From contig NZ_LQQC01000010.1 of the NCBI RefSeq assembly GCF_001584615.1, forward strand, positions 372,001 through 436,000: a stretch of 64,000 bases of DNA, in the 5' to 3' direction. The position numbers and the translations under genes are program-made. The notes under the pieces were generated by a model. That model did not search any database and was not told the origin of the DNA. It was given only the letters and a program-made list of their open reading frames with translations. The stretch comes from Brevibacterium ravenspurgense (lineage in GTDB: Bacteria; Actinomycetota; Actinomycetes; Actinomycetales; Brevibacteriaceae). This document shows, one piece after another, positions 45,667 to 55,342 of the stretch (positions are counted from its first letter, which is position 1; each line of letters begins with the position of its first letter).

Positions 45667-47055
45667 GTGAGCGATTCGCAAAACAACTACGACCTCATCG
45701 TTCTCGGCGGTGGCACAGCCGGCTACGCCGCGGCACTCCGCGCGACGCAGCTTGACATGAAGGTCGCTCTCATTGAGCGCGACAAGGTCGGAGGCACCTG
45801 CCTTCACCGCGGCTGCGTCCCCACCAAGGCACTCCTCCACGTTGCCGAAGTCGCAGACTCGACACGCGAAGCCAGCGTGTTCGGCATCGATGCCACCCTC
45901 AACAACATCAACGTCGAAGACGTGCTGAAGTTCAAGAGCGGCATCACCGACAAGAACCACAAGGGCTTGCAGGGCCTCATCAAAATGGCCGGCATCGACA
46001 CCGTCATCGGCGAAGGCAAACTGACCGGCAAGGACACCGTCACCGTCTCCACCGACGAAGGCGATGTCGAACTGACGGGCAAGAACATTGTTCTGGCCAC
46101 CGGTTCGACTTCCCGCACACTCGGCATCGAGATCGGCGGCAACGTTCTCACCAGCACCGAAGCTCTCAACCTCGACCGCGTTCCCAAGTCCGCAATCGTG
46201 CTCGGCGGCGGCGTCATCGGCGTTGAGTTCGCAAGCATCTGGAACTCCTTCGGATCCGACGTCACAATCGTCGAAGGACTGCCGAACCTCGTGGCCAACG
46301 AAGACGCATCCGTTTCCAAGGGCCTCGAGCGCGCATTCAAGAAGCGCAAGATCAAGCAGAAGCTCGGCGTGTTCTTCAAGGAAGTCGAGCAGACCTCCGA
46401 CGGCGTCAAGGTGTCCCTCGAAGACGGCACTGAACTCGAAGCCGAGGTTCTGCTCGTGGCTGTCGGCCGCGGTCCCGTGACCGAAGGCTTCGGCTTCGAA
46501 GAGCAGGGAGTGAAGCTCGACCGCGGTTTCGTCACCACGAACGAGCGCCTGCACACCGGTGTCGGCAACATCTACGCCGCCGGCGACATCGTGCCCGGCC
46601 TTCAGCTTGCACACCGCTCCTTCGCGCACGGTATCTTCATTGCCGAAGAGATCGCGGGCAAGAACCCGGCACCGCTGGATGAAACCGGCGTTCCGCGCAT
46701 CACCTACTGCGACCCGGAGATCTTCTCCGTCGGCCTCACGGAAAAGAAGGCTGCTGAGAAGTACGGCGAAGACAAGATCGAAAAGGTCGAATTCCCGCTT
46801 GCCGGCAACGCCAAGTCCGCCATCCTCAACACGCAGGGATTCATCAAGATCATCCGCGAAAAGGACGGCCCGATTGTCGGCGTTCACGGACTCGGCGCTC
46901 GCCTGTCCGAGCAGGCCGGCGAAGCCCAGCTCATCGTGAACTGGGAGGCCTTCCCCGAAGAGGTCGCATCGCTCATCCACGGACACCCCACCCAGAACGA
47001 AGCCATCGGCGAAGCAGCGCTGGCGCTTGCCGGCAAGCCGCTGCACTTCCGCTGA
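45667..47055 (+). CDS. lpd: Dihydrolipoyl dehydrogenase (E3)
   Basis: 462 residues from GTG 45667 (TAGGAG at 45652-45657). Re-oxidises the dihydrolipoyl groups of 2-oxoacid dehydrogenase complexes with NAD+. FAD-binding LIVLGGGTAGYAAALRA, redox-active disulphide GGTCLHRGCVPTKALLH, NAD-binding VLGGGVIGVEFASIWNSFG, the second FAD motif NIYAAGDIVPG, and the C-terminal dimer-interface His-Glu in HGHPTQNEAIGEA. It lies 24 bases before sucB and is surely co-transcribed with it. Confidence 0.96.
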   Translation: MSDSQNNYDLIVLGGGTAGYAAALRATQLDMKVALIERDKVGGTCLHRGCVPTKALLHVAEVADSTREASVFGIDATLNNINVEDVLKFKSGITDKNHKGLQGLIKMAGIDTVIGEGKLTGKDTVTVSTDEGDVELTGKNIVLATGSTSRTLGIEIGGNVLTSTEALNLDRVPKSAIVLGGGVIGVEFASIWNSFGSDVTIVEGLPNLVANEDASVSKGLERAFKKRKIKQKLGVFFKEVEQTSDGVKVSLEDGTELEAEVLLVAVGRGPVTEGFGFEEQGVKLDRGFVTTNERLHTGVGNIYAAGDIVPGLQLAHRSFAHGIFIAEEIAGKNPAPLDETGVPRITYCDPEIFSVGLTEKKAAEKYGEDKIEKVEFPLAGNAKSAILNTQGFIKIIREKDGPIVGVHGLGARLSEQAGEAQLIVNWEAFPEEVASLIHGHPTQNEAIGEAALALAGKPLHFR

Positions 47056-47079
47056 TCGAGCCATAGGGAGACTGACACA

Positions 47080-48990
47080 ATGGCCAACACCGTAAAGATG
47101 CCCGCCCTCGGCGAATCGGTGACGGAAGGCACCGTCACCCGCTGGCTGAAGGAAGTCGGCGACACCGTCGAGGTCGACGAACCGCTTCTCGAAGTGTCGA
47201 CTGACAAGGTCGACACCGAAATCCCCAGCCCGTACTCCGGCGTTCTGCAGGAGATCCTGGCTGAAGAAGACGACGACGTCGAGGTCGGCGGCGACCTCGC
47301 TGTCATCGGCGACGGAGAAGGCTCCGGCGACTCCGCTGAAGACGACTCCGCTGACGAAGAACCAGAAGCCGAAGAGCCAGAAGCCGAAGAACCAGAGACG
47401 GACGAAGACCCAGAAGACGACGCAGCCGAAGAAGAGGACGAAGCTCCCGCTGCGAAGTCGGACGACAAGCCCTCCGGCGGTTCCGGTGAATCGCAGGAAG
47501 TCACCATGCCGGCTCTCGGCGAATCGGTGACGGAGGGCACCGTCACCCGCTGGCTGAAGGAAGTCGGCGACACCGTCGAGGTCGACGAACCGCTTCTCGA
47601 AGTGTCGACTGACAAGGTCGACACCGAAATCCCCAGCCCTGTCGCAGGCACCGTGCTTGAACTGCTTGCTGAAGAAGACGACGACGTTGAAGTCGGCGCA
47701 CCCCTGGCGCGCATCGGCGACGGCGACGCTTCGGCTTCGGATGACAAGCAGGACGACGCTGACGATGTCGACCAGGCTGAAGACTCGGCTGACGACGCTG
47801 ACGATGCCGACCAGGCTGAAGACTCGGCTGACGAAGCTGACAACGCTGACGAAGCCGATGTCGAAGAAGAAGCCATCGAAGAGTCCGAAAAGGACCTGTC
47901 GAAGGAAGAGCCCAAGAAGGCACCTGCCTCTGAGTCGACAGCATCGGATGACGAAGCCCAGACCGCTGCTGCCAAGCAGGCTGCGGGCGAATCGAGCAGC
48001 GCACCCAGCCGCTCCGCCGAGTCCGCTTCTTCGGCCGCACAGACCGTGACGTCGGGCCAGGCCCCGTACGTCACGCCGCTGGTGCGCAAGCTTGCACGCG
48101 AAAAGGGCGTTGACCTTTCGACCGTGCGCGGAACGGGAGTCGGCGGTCGTATCCGCAAGCAGGATGTCCTTGCCGCACAGAGCACCGCCAGTGCCTCTGC
48201 CCCGGCTGCGTCTGCTCCTGCTGGCCGCGAACCGTTCGTCATCGAGGTTTCGGAAGAAGCCAAGAAGCTTCGCGGAACCACGCAGAAGGCGTCGCGCATT
48301 CGCCGGACCATTGCACAGCGCATGCGCGAATCGCTGCAGAACTCCGCTCAGCTCACCCAGGTGACCGAAGTCGACATGACTGCTGTTTCGGCTCTGCGCA
48401 AGGCAAAGAAGGAAGAATTCCAGCAGAAGCACGGCGTTAAGCTGACGTACCTGCCGTTCTTCGCCAAGGCCGTAGCAGAAGCCCTGCAGGCGTACCCGCG
48501 TGTCAACGCCACGTTCGATGTCAAGGCTGGAGAGATCTCCTACCCCGACTCTGAGAACCTCGGCATTGCGGTCGACACCGAACGCGGTCTGCTGGTTCCG
48601 GTCGTCAAGAACGCCGGTGACCTTTCGATCGCAGGCCTGGCCAAGGCAATCGACGACGTCGCGTCCAAGACTCGCGATGGCAAGATCAGCCCTGACCTGC
48701 TGTCGGGCGGCACCTTCACCATCACGAACATCGGTTCGTTCGGTGCTCTGTTCGACACGCCGATCATCAACCACCCCGAGGTCGGCATCCTGGGCACCGG
48801 TGCTATCAAGCGCCGCCCGCAGGTCGTCAAGACCGAGGACGGCACCGAGGCAATCGCTATTCGCGACATGGCCTACCTTCCGCTGACCTACAACCACGAA
48901 CTGGTTGACGGTGCGGACGCCGGTCGTTTCCTCAAGGCCATCAAGAACCGCCTTGAGAACGGTTCGTTCGAGGCCGATCTCGACCTCTGA
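47080..48990 (+). CDS. sucB: Dihydrolipoamide acyltransferase E2 with two lipoyl domains
   Basis: 636 residues. Residues 1-76 and 137-212 are lipoyl domains with lipoylated Lys43 and Lys179 in the [11 protein letters not shown] motif. Each is followed by a very acidic, Ala-rich linker. A peripheral-subunit-binding domain ([36 protein letters not shown]) lies at about 327-364. The catalytic domain ends in [14 protein letters not shown] with the active-site His and Asp. In actinobacteria the E2 in this context serves pyruvate and/or 2-oxoglutarate dehydrogenase, so the symbol is conventional. Two near-identical 134-bp segments encode the lipoyl cores. Confidence 0.93.
   Translation: MANTVKMPALGESVTEGTVTRWLKEVGDTVEVDEPLLEVSTDKVDTEIPSPYSGVLQEILAEEDDDVEVGGDLAVIGDGEGSGDSAEDDSADEEPEAEEPEAEEPETDEDPEDDAAEEEDEAPAAKSDDKPSGGSGESQEVTMPALGESVTEGTVTRWLKEVGDTVEVDEPLLEVSTDKVDTEIPSPVAGTVLELLAEEDDDVEVGAPLARIGDGDASASDDKQDDADDVDQAEDSADDADDADQAEDSADEADNADEADVEEEAIEESEKDLSKEEPKKAPASESTASDDEAQTAAAKQAAGESSSAPSRSAESASSAAQTVTSGQAPYVTPLVRKLAREKGVDLSTVRGTGVGGRIRKQDVLAAQSTASASAPAASAPAGREPFVIEVSEEAKKLRGTTQKASRIRRTIAQRMRESLQNSAQLTQVTEVDMTAVSALRKAKKEEFQQKHGVKLTYLPFFAKAVAEALQAYPRVNATFDVKAGEISYPDSENLGIAVDTERGLLVPVVKNAGDLSIAGLAKAIDDVASKTRDGKISPDLLSGGTFTITNIGSFGALFDTPIINHPEVGILGTGAIKRRPQVVKTEDGTEAIAIRDMAYLPLTYNHELVDGADAGRFLKAIKNRLENGSFEADLDL
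47098..47231 (+). repeat. Lipoyl-domain repeat, copy 1
   Basis: 134 bp within sucB that match 47506-47639 with only three base differences (two near the start, one about 30 bases in). The offset is exactly 408 bases, or 136 codons. Confidence 0.95.
47506..47639 (+). repeat. Lipoyl-domain repeat, copy 2
   Basis: Second copy of 47098-47231. Sequence on both sides of the matching block differs strongly between copies, so the identity ends sharply at the lipoyl core. Confidence 0.95.
47758..47835 (+). repeat. 39-bp tandem repeat in the second acidic linker of sucB
   Basis: Two 39-bp units (47758-47796, 47797-47835) differ at two bases and each encodes 13 residues of pattern [13 protein letters not shown]. 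A partial third unit follows. Unit number could vary between strains and change linker length. Confidence 0.85.
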
Positions 48991-49013
48991 TCGATCCTGA
49001 TCGAACCTGAATA

Positions 49014-49045
49014 GAAGCGCCCGCGGAGAAGTCCGCGGGCGCTTC
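49014..49045. terminator. Bidirectional hairpin between sucB and the membrane-protein gene
   Basis: Perfect 14-bp stem (49014-49027 with 49032-49045) with a GAAG tetraloop; TGCTT follows on the plus strand. Confidence 0.85.
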
Positions 49046-49078
49046 TGCTTGGCGGGCACCTGGCTGGCGGCTTAAGAC

Positions 49079-50539
49079 TCAGTTCTCGTGAAGTTCCTCC
49101 GTGCGGCTGACCTTCCATTTGCCTTCGTGCTTTTCCAAACTCACCCGGATCCGCGCTTCGGGAACAGGCGCTCCGCCGACCTCGGCAGAGACAACGGCCC
49201 GGACAGTCGCGGTCTCTGTAGTGCTGTCCTCAACTTCGCACTCTGTGACGTTCATCGTGACGTTCATGGGCTGAGCGGGTTTGTCTTCTGATTCCGCATC
49301 GGCTTTCGCAGCGTTTGATCCTGGCACTGTAAGGCCTGCGAGGTCTGCTGGCTTGCCGCCGGCGAACGCAGCTGCCCGCGCCTGTGTCAGGTCTTTGAAG
49401 CCCTCACAGGGCCCACTGCTGTCTGGAGCAGCATCCGAGGTGTCTTCCGGCTCGCCGCTTTGTTCTGCCGGCACGGAGGGCTCATCCTCCGCCTTAGGGC
49501 TGCGCGGATCTTCGCCGTGCTTCCCCTGGTCAACCGCCGCTGTCGGCTCGGTCTGGTCCGGCTGCGCACCACCGATGATGAGCGCAATGCCGGCAGCCAC
49601 TGTCGCCAGCGCTGCAGCACCGATAACACCGGCACGCACACCTCTGCGGATCTTTCCACCCGGTGCAGCCGCGGTGGGTTCTTTTCTTTTCGGCCCGGAT
49701 CGCTTCGCTGTCTTCTCCGGTTTCCAGGCTCCACGACGAGGTGCCTGTGATCCTCGATTCTTGCGCGCGCGTTCTGTGTCCCCTCGGAGGGCTGCTATCG
49801 CGGTGTCGCCAATCCCCTGTTCAGCTTTCTCCTCAGCGCCTGTCTTCGGGCCCGTCTGCTCCGGGACGTTATTCACAGCCGCTGTGACCGGGCGCAGTCC
49901 AGCGGTCGGTGGATCATTGACTGGAACTCCAGGTTCGCCCGGATAAAAGGGCAGCCGCTCTGCCCCTCGGTATCTGCGCACTGCCTCAAGAAGATCTCCT
50001 CTGGGAAGATCACCTGTTTCGCCGTCCAGCAACAGCGCATCAATGAGATCGACAAGTTCCGTGGGCAGGTTGTTGTCGCGATTCTTCAAAGGCACAGCAG
50101 TTTCAGTGAAAGTCACGCCCTGCGCGGCAGCGTACAGAAGTTCGCCCAGCTCCCGAGCTTCTGATTCCTCCCCTGGAACCTCGATGCCCGGCAATGCGCA
50201 GACGGAACCGTCATCGGCAAGCGCCAGGCTTGCCCGCGAAATCGGGATCGAGCCATCGGTCCCGCCTGTGGCCTCAATCGTGCCGCGCAGAAGACACACG
50301 AGCTCTTCCGCTCCCAGAGGTGCCAGACCGAGAAGCGCGTCCTCGAGCATGCCGCCTCGACATCTGGGAATGAGCAGCCCCGCAACCGGCTCCATGTCAG
50401 GGCCCAGAACCGAAACCGGCCTCCCGGCACCAGCGGCCGTGTCTGCTGCACACACGAACCATTTGACCTCGTGGGCGTTGAACACGCGCCACAGTCCGGG
50501 ACGGACCTCGGCATCGTAGATCCATTCGCACACCTGCAT
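49079..50539 (-). CDS. Single-pass membrane protein, possible pseudokinase-like cytoplasmic domain
   Basis: 486 residues from ATG 50539, which has TAAGGAGG 5 bases upstream. Residues 1-200 are soluble; GAEELVCLLRGTIEATGGTDGSIPISRASLALADDGSVCALPGIEV vaguely resembles the catalytic loop of actinobacterial pseudokinases with all catalytic residues lost (my inference, weak). A basic linker (about 255-303) precedes one membrane helix at 304-324. Outside lie an acidic Pro/Glu/Asp spacer and a C-terminal ~100-residue domain with two Cys (SSGPCEGF, VTECEVED), NTF2-like in look. Divergent from lipB. Function unknown; signalling or envelope sensing is a guess. Confidence 0.65.
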   Translation of the reverse strand: MQVCEWIYDAEVRPGLWRVFNAHEVKWFVCAADTAAGAGRPVSVLGPDMEPVAGLLIPRCRGGMLEDALLGLAPLGAEELVCLLRGTIEATGGTDGSIPISRASLALADDGSVCALPGIEVPGEESEARELGELLYAAAQGVTFTETAVPLKNRDNNLPTELVDLIDALLLDGETGDLPRGDLLEAVRRYRGAERLPFYPGEPGVPVNDPPTAGLRPVTAAVNNVPEQTGPKTGAEEKAEQGIGDTAIAALRGDTERARKNRGSQAPRRGAWKPEKTAKRSGPKRKEPTAAAPGGKIRRGVRAGVIGAAALATVAAGIALIIGGAQPDQTEPTAAVDQGKHGEDPRSPKAEDEPSVPAEQSGEPEDTSDAAPDSSGPCEGFKDLTQARAAAFAGGKPADLAGLTVPGSNAAKADAESEDKPAQPMNVTMNVTECEVEDSTTETATVRAVVSAEVGGAPVPEARIRVSLEKHEGKWKVSRTEELHEN

Positions 50540-50663
50540 ATCAGCCTCCTTAGGCAGAAATTCGACCACGTCGGCAGACGGACCGAAACCCCCAAACCGC
50601 AATCTGTGGATAACTGTTGCGGTGCTTTTGCCGCTTGGGCCCTCGTCGGCATATGGTCATGGA

Positions 50664-51299
50664 ATGGCTTGGGACATCGAACATCTGGGTTTTGCACCCG
50701 AATTCGTTGACTACAGAGAAGCGCTGGAAGTCCAAAGGCGGACGCACGCTGATGTTGTCGACGGCAAGAAGAACTCCACCTTCCTCGTGCTGGAACACTC
50801 CCCCGTCTACACAGCGGGCAAACGCACTGAAGACCACGAACGCCCCCGCGACGGCACGGAAGTCATCGACATCGACCGAGGCGGAAAGATCACCTGGCAC
50901 GGTCCGGGGCAGCTGGTCATCTACCCCATCTACCGCCTGAATGACCAAAAAGAGGTCCGCCTTTTCGTCGACCAGATCGAAAAAGCGGGAATCGAACTGC
51001 TCGCCGAGTACGGAATCACCGCGCAGCAGGTTGAGGGCCGATCCGGTGTGTGGATCACCGAGGGCCCGGGACCGGACAGGAAGATCCTCGCGATCGGCAT
51101 CCGCATTCACAACGGCGTGTCGATGCACGGCCTGGCTTTGAACTGCTCGAACGAGCTCGCCGGCTTTGAAAACATCGTCCCCTGCGGCATTCCTGACGCC
51201 GCGACCACTAGCATTTCCATCGAAACCGGCACCCAAACAACTCCGGAACAGGCTGCCCAGCGCCTGCTGGAGCTGCTGGACAAGCACATCACCGCCTGA
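50664..51299 (+). CDS. lipB: Octanoyltransferase LipB
   Basis: Moves octanoyl from acyl carrier protein to lipoyl-domain lysines, the first step of lipoate assembly. 211 residues: [15 protein letters not shown], the [20 protein letters not shown] block, the catalytic Lys in [22 protein letters not shown] and the catalytic Cys in [11 protein letters not shown] 50664 ([10 protein letters not shown]) fits family N-termini; no good Shine-Dalgarno is seen, so the transcript may be leaderless. Its substrate domain is encoded just upstream in sucB. Confidence 0.95.
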   Translation: MAWDIEHLGFAPEFVDYREALEVQRRTHADVVDGKKNSTFLVLEHSPVYTAGKRTEDHERPRDGTEVIDIDRGGKITWHGPGQLVIYPIYRLNDQKEVRLFVDQIEKAGIELLAEYGITAQQVEGRSGVWITEGPGPDRKILAIGIRIHNGVSMHGLALNCSNELAGFENIVPCGIPDAATTSISIETGTQTTPEQAAQRLLELLDKHITA

Positions 51300-51319
51300 T
51301 CCCCACGAAAGGCCAGGAC

Positions 51320-52363
51320 ATGACAATCGCCCCGGAAGGACGCAAGCTGCTGCGAGTGGAAGCTCGCAATTCGCAGACTCCCATTGAAGACAAGCCGAAG
51401 TGGATCAAAGCGAAAGCTAAGATCGGCCCCGAGTTCTCGGAACTGAAATCGCTTGTCCGCACGGCAGGCCTCAACACCGTGTGTGAGGAAGCGGGTTGCC
51501 CCAACATCTTTGAATGCTGGGAGGACCGCGAGGCCACGTTCCTCATCGGCGGTGAGCAGTGCACCCGCCGCTGCGACTTCTGCCAGATCGACACCGGCAA
51601 ACCCGCTGACTTCGACGCTGATGAACCCCGTCGCGTCGCTGAGTCCGTGAAGACCATGGGTCTGCGCTATTCGACCATCACGGGTGTTGCTCGCGATGAC
51701 CTTGATGACGGCGGCGCGTGGCTGTACGCGGAAACGGTCCGCCTCATCCACGAAATCGACCACGGTGACGTTCACGGCACTGGTGTCGAGCTGCTCATCC
51801 CCGACTTCAACTCTGACGATGACCAGCTGGCCGAGGTCTTTTCGTCACGTCCCGAAGTGCTGGCACACAACATTGAGACGGTGCCGCGCATCTTCAAGCG
51901 CATCCGCCCCGGTTTCCGCTACGAGCGCTCGCTGTCGGTCATCACGAAGGCCCGCGAGGCCGGCCTGGTCACAAAGTCCAACCTCATCTTGGGCATGGGC
52001 GAAACGAACGACGAAGTGGTCGAAGCGATGAAGGATCTCCACGAAGCCGGCTGCGACCTGCTGACGATCACGCAGTACCTGCGCCCCAGCGCCCTGCACC
52101 ACCCCATCGACCGGTGGGTCAAACCGCAGGACTTCGTTGAGCTGCGCGACATCGGCGAAGAAATCGGCTTTGCCGGAGTCATGTCCGGTCCGCTGGTCCG
52201 TTCGTCCTACCGTGCCGGTCGTCTGTGGGCTCAGGCCATGCGCCGTCGCAGTCAGGAAATCCCCGCTCACCTGGCTCACCTTGACAACGAAGCTCCCGCC
52301 CGTCAGGAAGCTCAGGCGGTGGTGGATACTTTCGGCCCGGGCGACGAGGTAAAATTCTCCTGA
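51320..52363 (+). CDS. lipA: Lipoyl synthase LipA
   Basis: Radical SAM enzyme inserting two sulfurs into the octanoyl group on E2 and GcvH. 347 residues. Auxiliary cluster Cys in [12 protein letters not shown] (CX4CX5C), radical-SAM cluster in CTRRCDFC (CX3CX2C), and the C-terminal Ser ligand in VRSSYRAG. It follows lipB by 20 bases with AAAGGCCAGGAC as the ribosome-binding region. Confidence 0.97.
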   Translation: MTIAPEGRKLLRVEARNSQTPIEDKPKWIKAKAKIGPEFSELKSLVRTAGLNTVCEEAGCPNIFECWEDREATFLIGGEQCTRRCDFCQIDTGKPADFDADEPRRVAESVKTMGLRYSTITGVARDDLDDGGAWLYAETVRLIHEIDHGDVHGTGVELLIPDFNSDDDQLAEVFSSRPEVLAHNIETVPRIFKRIRPGFRYERSLSVITKAREAGLVTKSNLILGMGETNDEVVEAMKDLHEAGCDLLTITQYLRPSALHHPIDRWVKPQDFVELRDIGEEIGFAGVMSGPLVRSSYRAGRLWAQAMRRRSQEIPAHLAHLDNEAPARQEAQAVVDTFGPGDEVKFS

Positions 52364-52408
52364 CCCATCATTGGTTGATCATTTTTCGCAAGCAAACAGA
52401 AAAGCAGA

Positions 52409-53149
52409 ATGTCTCAGACTGAAGAACCACGCCGCCGCGGACTTTTCCGCCGGCGTCCCAAGGACCCTTCGAAGCCCGGTCGCATCGGCCAGATGCGTCA
52501 GGTCTTCAAACTTGCCCGCAAACACTTCCCCGCTGTTCCGTGGCTTATGCTCGCCGCGATCCTGGGCTTGGGCGGCATTGGCTTCCTCGTGGGCTTCTTC
52601 CTGCTGCCGCCGGTGTGGCTGTGGACCATCATCGGCCTGTTGGGCGGTCTGACGCTGGCGATCTTCATTCTCGGCCGCTACGCCGAGACCGCGGCCTTTG
52701 CAGAAATGAAGGACCAGCCCGGCGCTTACGGCGCGGTGCTCAACACGGTCCGCCGCAGCTGGCTTGCCGACGACCAGCCGGTCGCCGGTGACCCACGCAC
52801 CAAAGACCTGGTGTTCCGCGCCACCGGCCGAGGTGGAGTCGTGCTGGTTTCGGAAGGTCCGGCTGGCCGTGTGTCGAAGCTGCTGGCCAAGGAGCAGAAG
52901 CGCCACGAGCGCATTCTGCCTTCCGTTCCCGTGCACGTCATCCAGGGCGGTGAGGGCAAGAACCAGGTTCCCATGAACCGACTGGTCTCGACCGTGTACA
53001 AACTGCCGAAGAAGCTGACGAAGGCCGAAGTGCTTCAGGTGCGCAAGCGTTTGGCGGCTCTGGGCACCATGTCGACAAACCAGCCGATTCCCAAGGGCAT
53101 CGACCCCAACCGCGCTCGCCCCAACCGCCGCGCACTGCGGGGACGCTGA
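52409..53149 (+). CDS. DUF4191 membrane protein
   Basis: 246 residues. A basic N-terminus (RRRGLFRRRPKDPSKPGRIGQM), two adjacent membrane helices (VPWLMLAAILGLGGIGFLVGFFLL, VWLWTIIGLLGGLTLAIFILG), then a soluble domain (GAYGAVLNTVRRSWLADDQPV ... VPVHVIQGGEGKNQVPMNRL) and a basic tail. Matches the actinobacterial DUF4191 family (Rv2219), always found between lipA and glnA in relatives. Function unknown. Confidence 0.88.
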   Translation: MSQTEEPRRRGLFRRRPKDPSKPGRIGQMRQVFKLARKHFPAVPWLMLAAILGLGGIGFLVGFFLLPPVWLWTIIGLLGGLTLAIFILGRYAETAAFAEMKDQPGAYGAVLNTVRRSWLADDQPVAGDPRTKDLVFRATGRGGVVLVSEGPAGRVSKLLAKEQKRHERILPSVPVHVIQGGEGKNQVPMNRLVSTVYKLPKKLTKAEVLQVRKRLAALGTMSTNQPIPKGIDPNRARPNRRALRGR

Positions 53150-53154
53150 TCTCA

Positions 53155-53197
53155 AACACAAGAAGCGCCGACCACGTTGGTCGGCGCTTCTTGTGTT
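53155..53197 (+). terminator. Terminator after lipB-lipA-DUF4191
   Basis: Perfect 20-bp stem (53155-53174 with 53178-53197) and a 3-base loop, 5 bases after the stop codon. Confidence 0.88.
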
Positions 53198-53319
53198 CTG
53201 AAGAAATCCACACCGGCTGCCGTCGGCTTCCCAGTGGCTGCACGTTCGGCTGAACGATCATTGCTCGGCAGGCAAAGCAGTTTGTGCGACATGCCCGAGC
53301 GAGTGGTCGGCTATGTCAG

Positions 53320-53754
53320 TCAGAGCCGCACAACGGCGGTGTCGGCCGCGAGGTCGTGCAGGCCGCGGTTGTCGGGGTTGTACAGAAGACCGGGGATGAT
53401 GAGCAGCTGCAGTGCGATTCGAACGAGCAGCCGCAGGGGGTTGGGTCGGCGTCCGTGGCGATTGATGATGCGCACTCCACAGATCCGCTGGCCGATGGTG
53501 TAGCCCAGCAGCGACTGCAGCAGCAGGGATTCGATGATGAAGATCAGGTGGGGCGCGAACATGAAATCAGGCGCCAGCCAGCGAGCAATCAGGGCGCACA
53601 GTGCCCAGTCGATGAAGAGGCTTCCGACCCTGCGGATCAAAGACGCTGTTGATCCCGGACCGGTTTCGGGAAGGCCTAGGCGCTGCCCCGCGTAGGTTCC
53701 CTCTTCGAGTTTCGGCCCCTGGAGCCACGAACCTAAACTGTCTCTGTCGAACAC
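53320..53754 (-). CDS. RDD family membrane protein
   Basis: 144 residues from GTG 53754 ([35 protein letters not shown]), which is the N-terminus common to the glnA-linked RDD family (Rv2219A type). [20 protein letters not shown] holds the RxxxxxxD signature, then [19 protein letters not shown] and [17 protein letters not shown] with a final [11 protein letters not shown]. About three membrane helices. The frame remains open upstream into the glnA leader, but without homology. Function unknown; divergent from glnA. Confidence 0.82.
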   Translation of the reverse strand: MFDRDSLGSWLQGPKLEEGTYAGQRLGLPETGPGSTASLIRRVGSLFIDWALCALIARWLAPDFMFAPHLIFIIESLLLQSLLGYTIGQRICGVRIINRHGRRPNPLRLLVRIALQLLIIPGLLYNPDNRGLHDLAADTAVVRL

Positions 53755-53833
53755 GGAAACGAGTGTAGCCGCTAAGATGAAAACACCGGCGGCCAGTACC
53801 GCACCGTCGCGACGACTCAATACAGGAGAAAAG

Positions 53834-55258
53834 TTGTTTTCCACCGCAAGCGAGCTCGTTTCGTATATTCGCGACAACGAGATCGATTTCGTCGACATCC
53901 GATTCTGCGATCTTCCCGGAGTAGTTCAGCACTTCAATCTTCCCGGCAAGGCCTACACGGAAGAAGTGATTGAAGAGGGCCTGCTCTTCGACGGTTCGTC
54001 CATCCGCGGCTTCCAGTCGATTCACGAATCCGACATGAAGCTCATCCCGGACGTGACGAGCGCTTACATCGATCCGTTCCGCAAGGCAAAAACCCTCGTG
54101 GTCATCCACTCGATTGTGGATCCGTTCACGAACGAACCGTACTCGCGTGACCCCCGCCAGGTAGCGGCAAAGGCCGAAGCGTACCTGAAGTCAACCGGCA
54201 TCGCCGACACTGCCTTCATAGGTGCCGAAGCCGAGTTCTACCTCTTCGACTCAATCCGCTACGACAATTCAGCCCGCACCAGCTTCTACGAGATCGACTC
54301 CCTGGAAGCCGCGTGGAACACCGGAGCTGCTGAAGACGGCCACAACCTCGGCTACAAGACGCCCTACACCAGCGGCTACTTCCCCGTTCCCCCGCGCGAT
54401 AAGTTCGCGGACATCCGCGACGAAATGTCGCTGACGCTGGAGCAGATCGGCTTCGAAATGGAGCGTGCTCACCACGAAACCTCGACGGCTGGGCAGCAGG
54501 AGATCAACTACAAGTTCGACACCCTGCAGAAGGCCGGCGACCAGCTGCTGGACTTCAAGTACGTCATCAAAAACGTTGCTGCGGCCAACAACAAGACCGC
54601 CACGTTCATGCCGCGCCCGCTTCTGGGCGATGCCGGTGCCGGTATGCACTGCCACCAGTCGCTGTGGAAGGACGGCAAGCCGCTGTTCTACGACGAAACC
54701 GGATACGCGGGCCTGTCGGACCTTGCGCGCTGGTACATCGGCGGCCTCATTGAGCACGCCGGCGCTGTTCTTGCGTTCACCAACCCGACCATGAACTCCT
54801 ACCGTCGTCTGGTTCGCGGTTTCGAGGCGCCGATCAACCTGGTCTACTCGGCTCGCAACCGTTCGGCTGCCATCCGCATTCCGATCACCGGTACGTCGCC
54901 GAAGGCCAAGCGCCTGGAGTTCCGCGCACCCGACCCATCGGGCAACCCGTACCTGTCCTTCTCCGCTCAGCTCATGGCCGGCCTCGACGGAATCAAGAAC
55001 CGCATCGAACCGCCGGAGCCGATCGACAAGGACCTCTACGAGCTTCCGCCGGAAGAAACCGAGAACATCAAGATGGTTCCGAACTCGCTCGAAGGTGCCC
55101 TCGAAGCTCTCGCGGAAGACCATGAGTTCCTCATGGAAGGCGATGTCTTCACTCAGGACCTCATCGAAACCTGGATCAACTACAAGTACGAAAACGAAAT
55201 CGACGTTGCACGTCTGCGTCCGACGCCGACGGACTTCGAACTGTACTTTGATCTCTGA
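53834..55258 (+). CDS. glnA: Glutamine synthetase, type I (adenylylation-regulated)
   Basis: Makes glutamine from glutamate, ammonia and ATP; dodecameric, cytosolic. 474 residues from a TTG start at 53834, decided by AGGAG 5 bases upstream and by the canonical [16 protein letters not shown]-terminus; an upstream ATG in frame (53777) would add 19 unconserved residues. Motifs: [56 protein letters not shown] and NRSAAIRIP. The adenylylation Tyr is Tyr402 in [10 protein letters not shown], the GlnE target encoded just downstream. Confidence 0.97.
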   Translation: MFSTASELVSYIRDNEIDFVDIRFCDLPGVVQHFNLPGKAYTEEVIEEGLLFDGSSIRGFQSIHESDMKLIPDVTSAYIDPFRKAKTLVVIHSIVDPFTNEPYSRDPRQVAAKAEAYLKSTGIADTAFIGAEAEFYLFDSIRYDNSARTSFYEIDSLEAAWNTGAAEDGHNLGYKTPYTSGYFPVPPRDKFADIRDEMSLTLEQIGFEMERAHHETSTAGQQEINYKFDTLQKAGDQLLDFKYVIKNVAAANNKTATFMPRPLLGDAGAGMHCHQSLWKDGKPLFYDETGYAGLSDLARWYIGGLIEHAGAVLAFTNPTMNSYRRLVRGFEAPINLVYSARNRSAAIRIPITGTSPKAKRLEFRAPDPSGNPYLSFSAQLMAGLDGIKNRIEPPEPIDKDLYELPPEETENIKMVPNSLEGALEALAEDHEFLMEGDVFTQDLIETWINYKYENEIDVARLRPTPTDFELYFDL

Positions 55259-55274
55259 TCGTCGCCTGTGATGT

Positions 55275-55302
55275 GAATGGCCCGGCATCTGCTGGGCCAT
55301 TC
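55275..55302 (+). terminator. Terminator after glnA
   Basis: 9-bp stem (55275-55283 with 55294-55302) followed by GCGTTTTGTC. Confidence 0.75.
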
Positions 55303-55342
55303 GCGTTTTGTCAGTCGGAGCTGGTCCAGCTGAGCGTGTACC

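Noticed and set aside
45652-49059. A very long open frame on the minus strand opposite lpd and sucB
   Set aside because: It is a shadow of two well-supported genes; the GC-rich third positions keep the antisense frame open. The translation is Val/Arg/Gly/Phe-rich without motifs.
53755-53833. A GlnR or AmtR operator in the glnA leader
   Set aside because: No GTnAC-n6-GAAAC or CTAT-n6-ATAG arrangement found; only GGAAAC occurs once.
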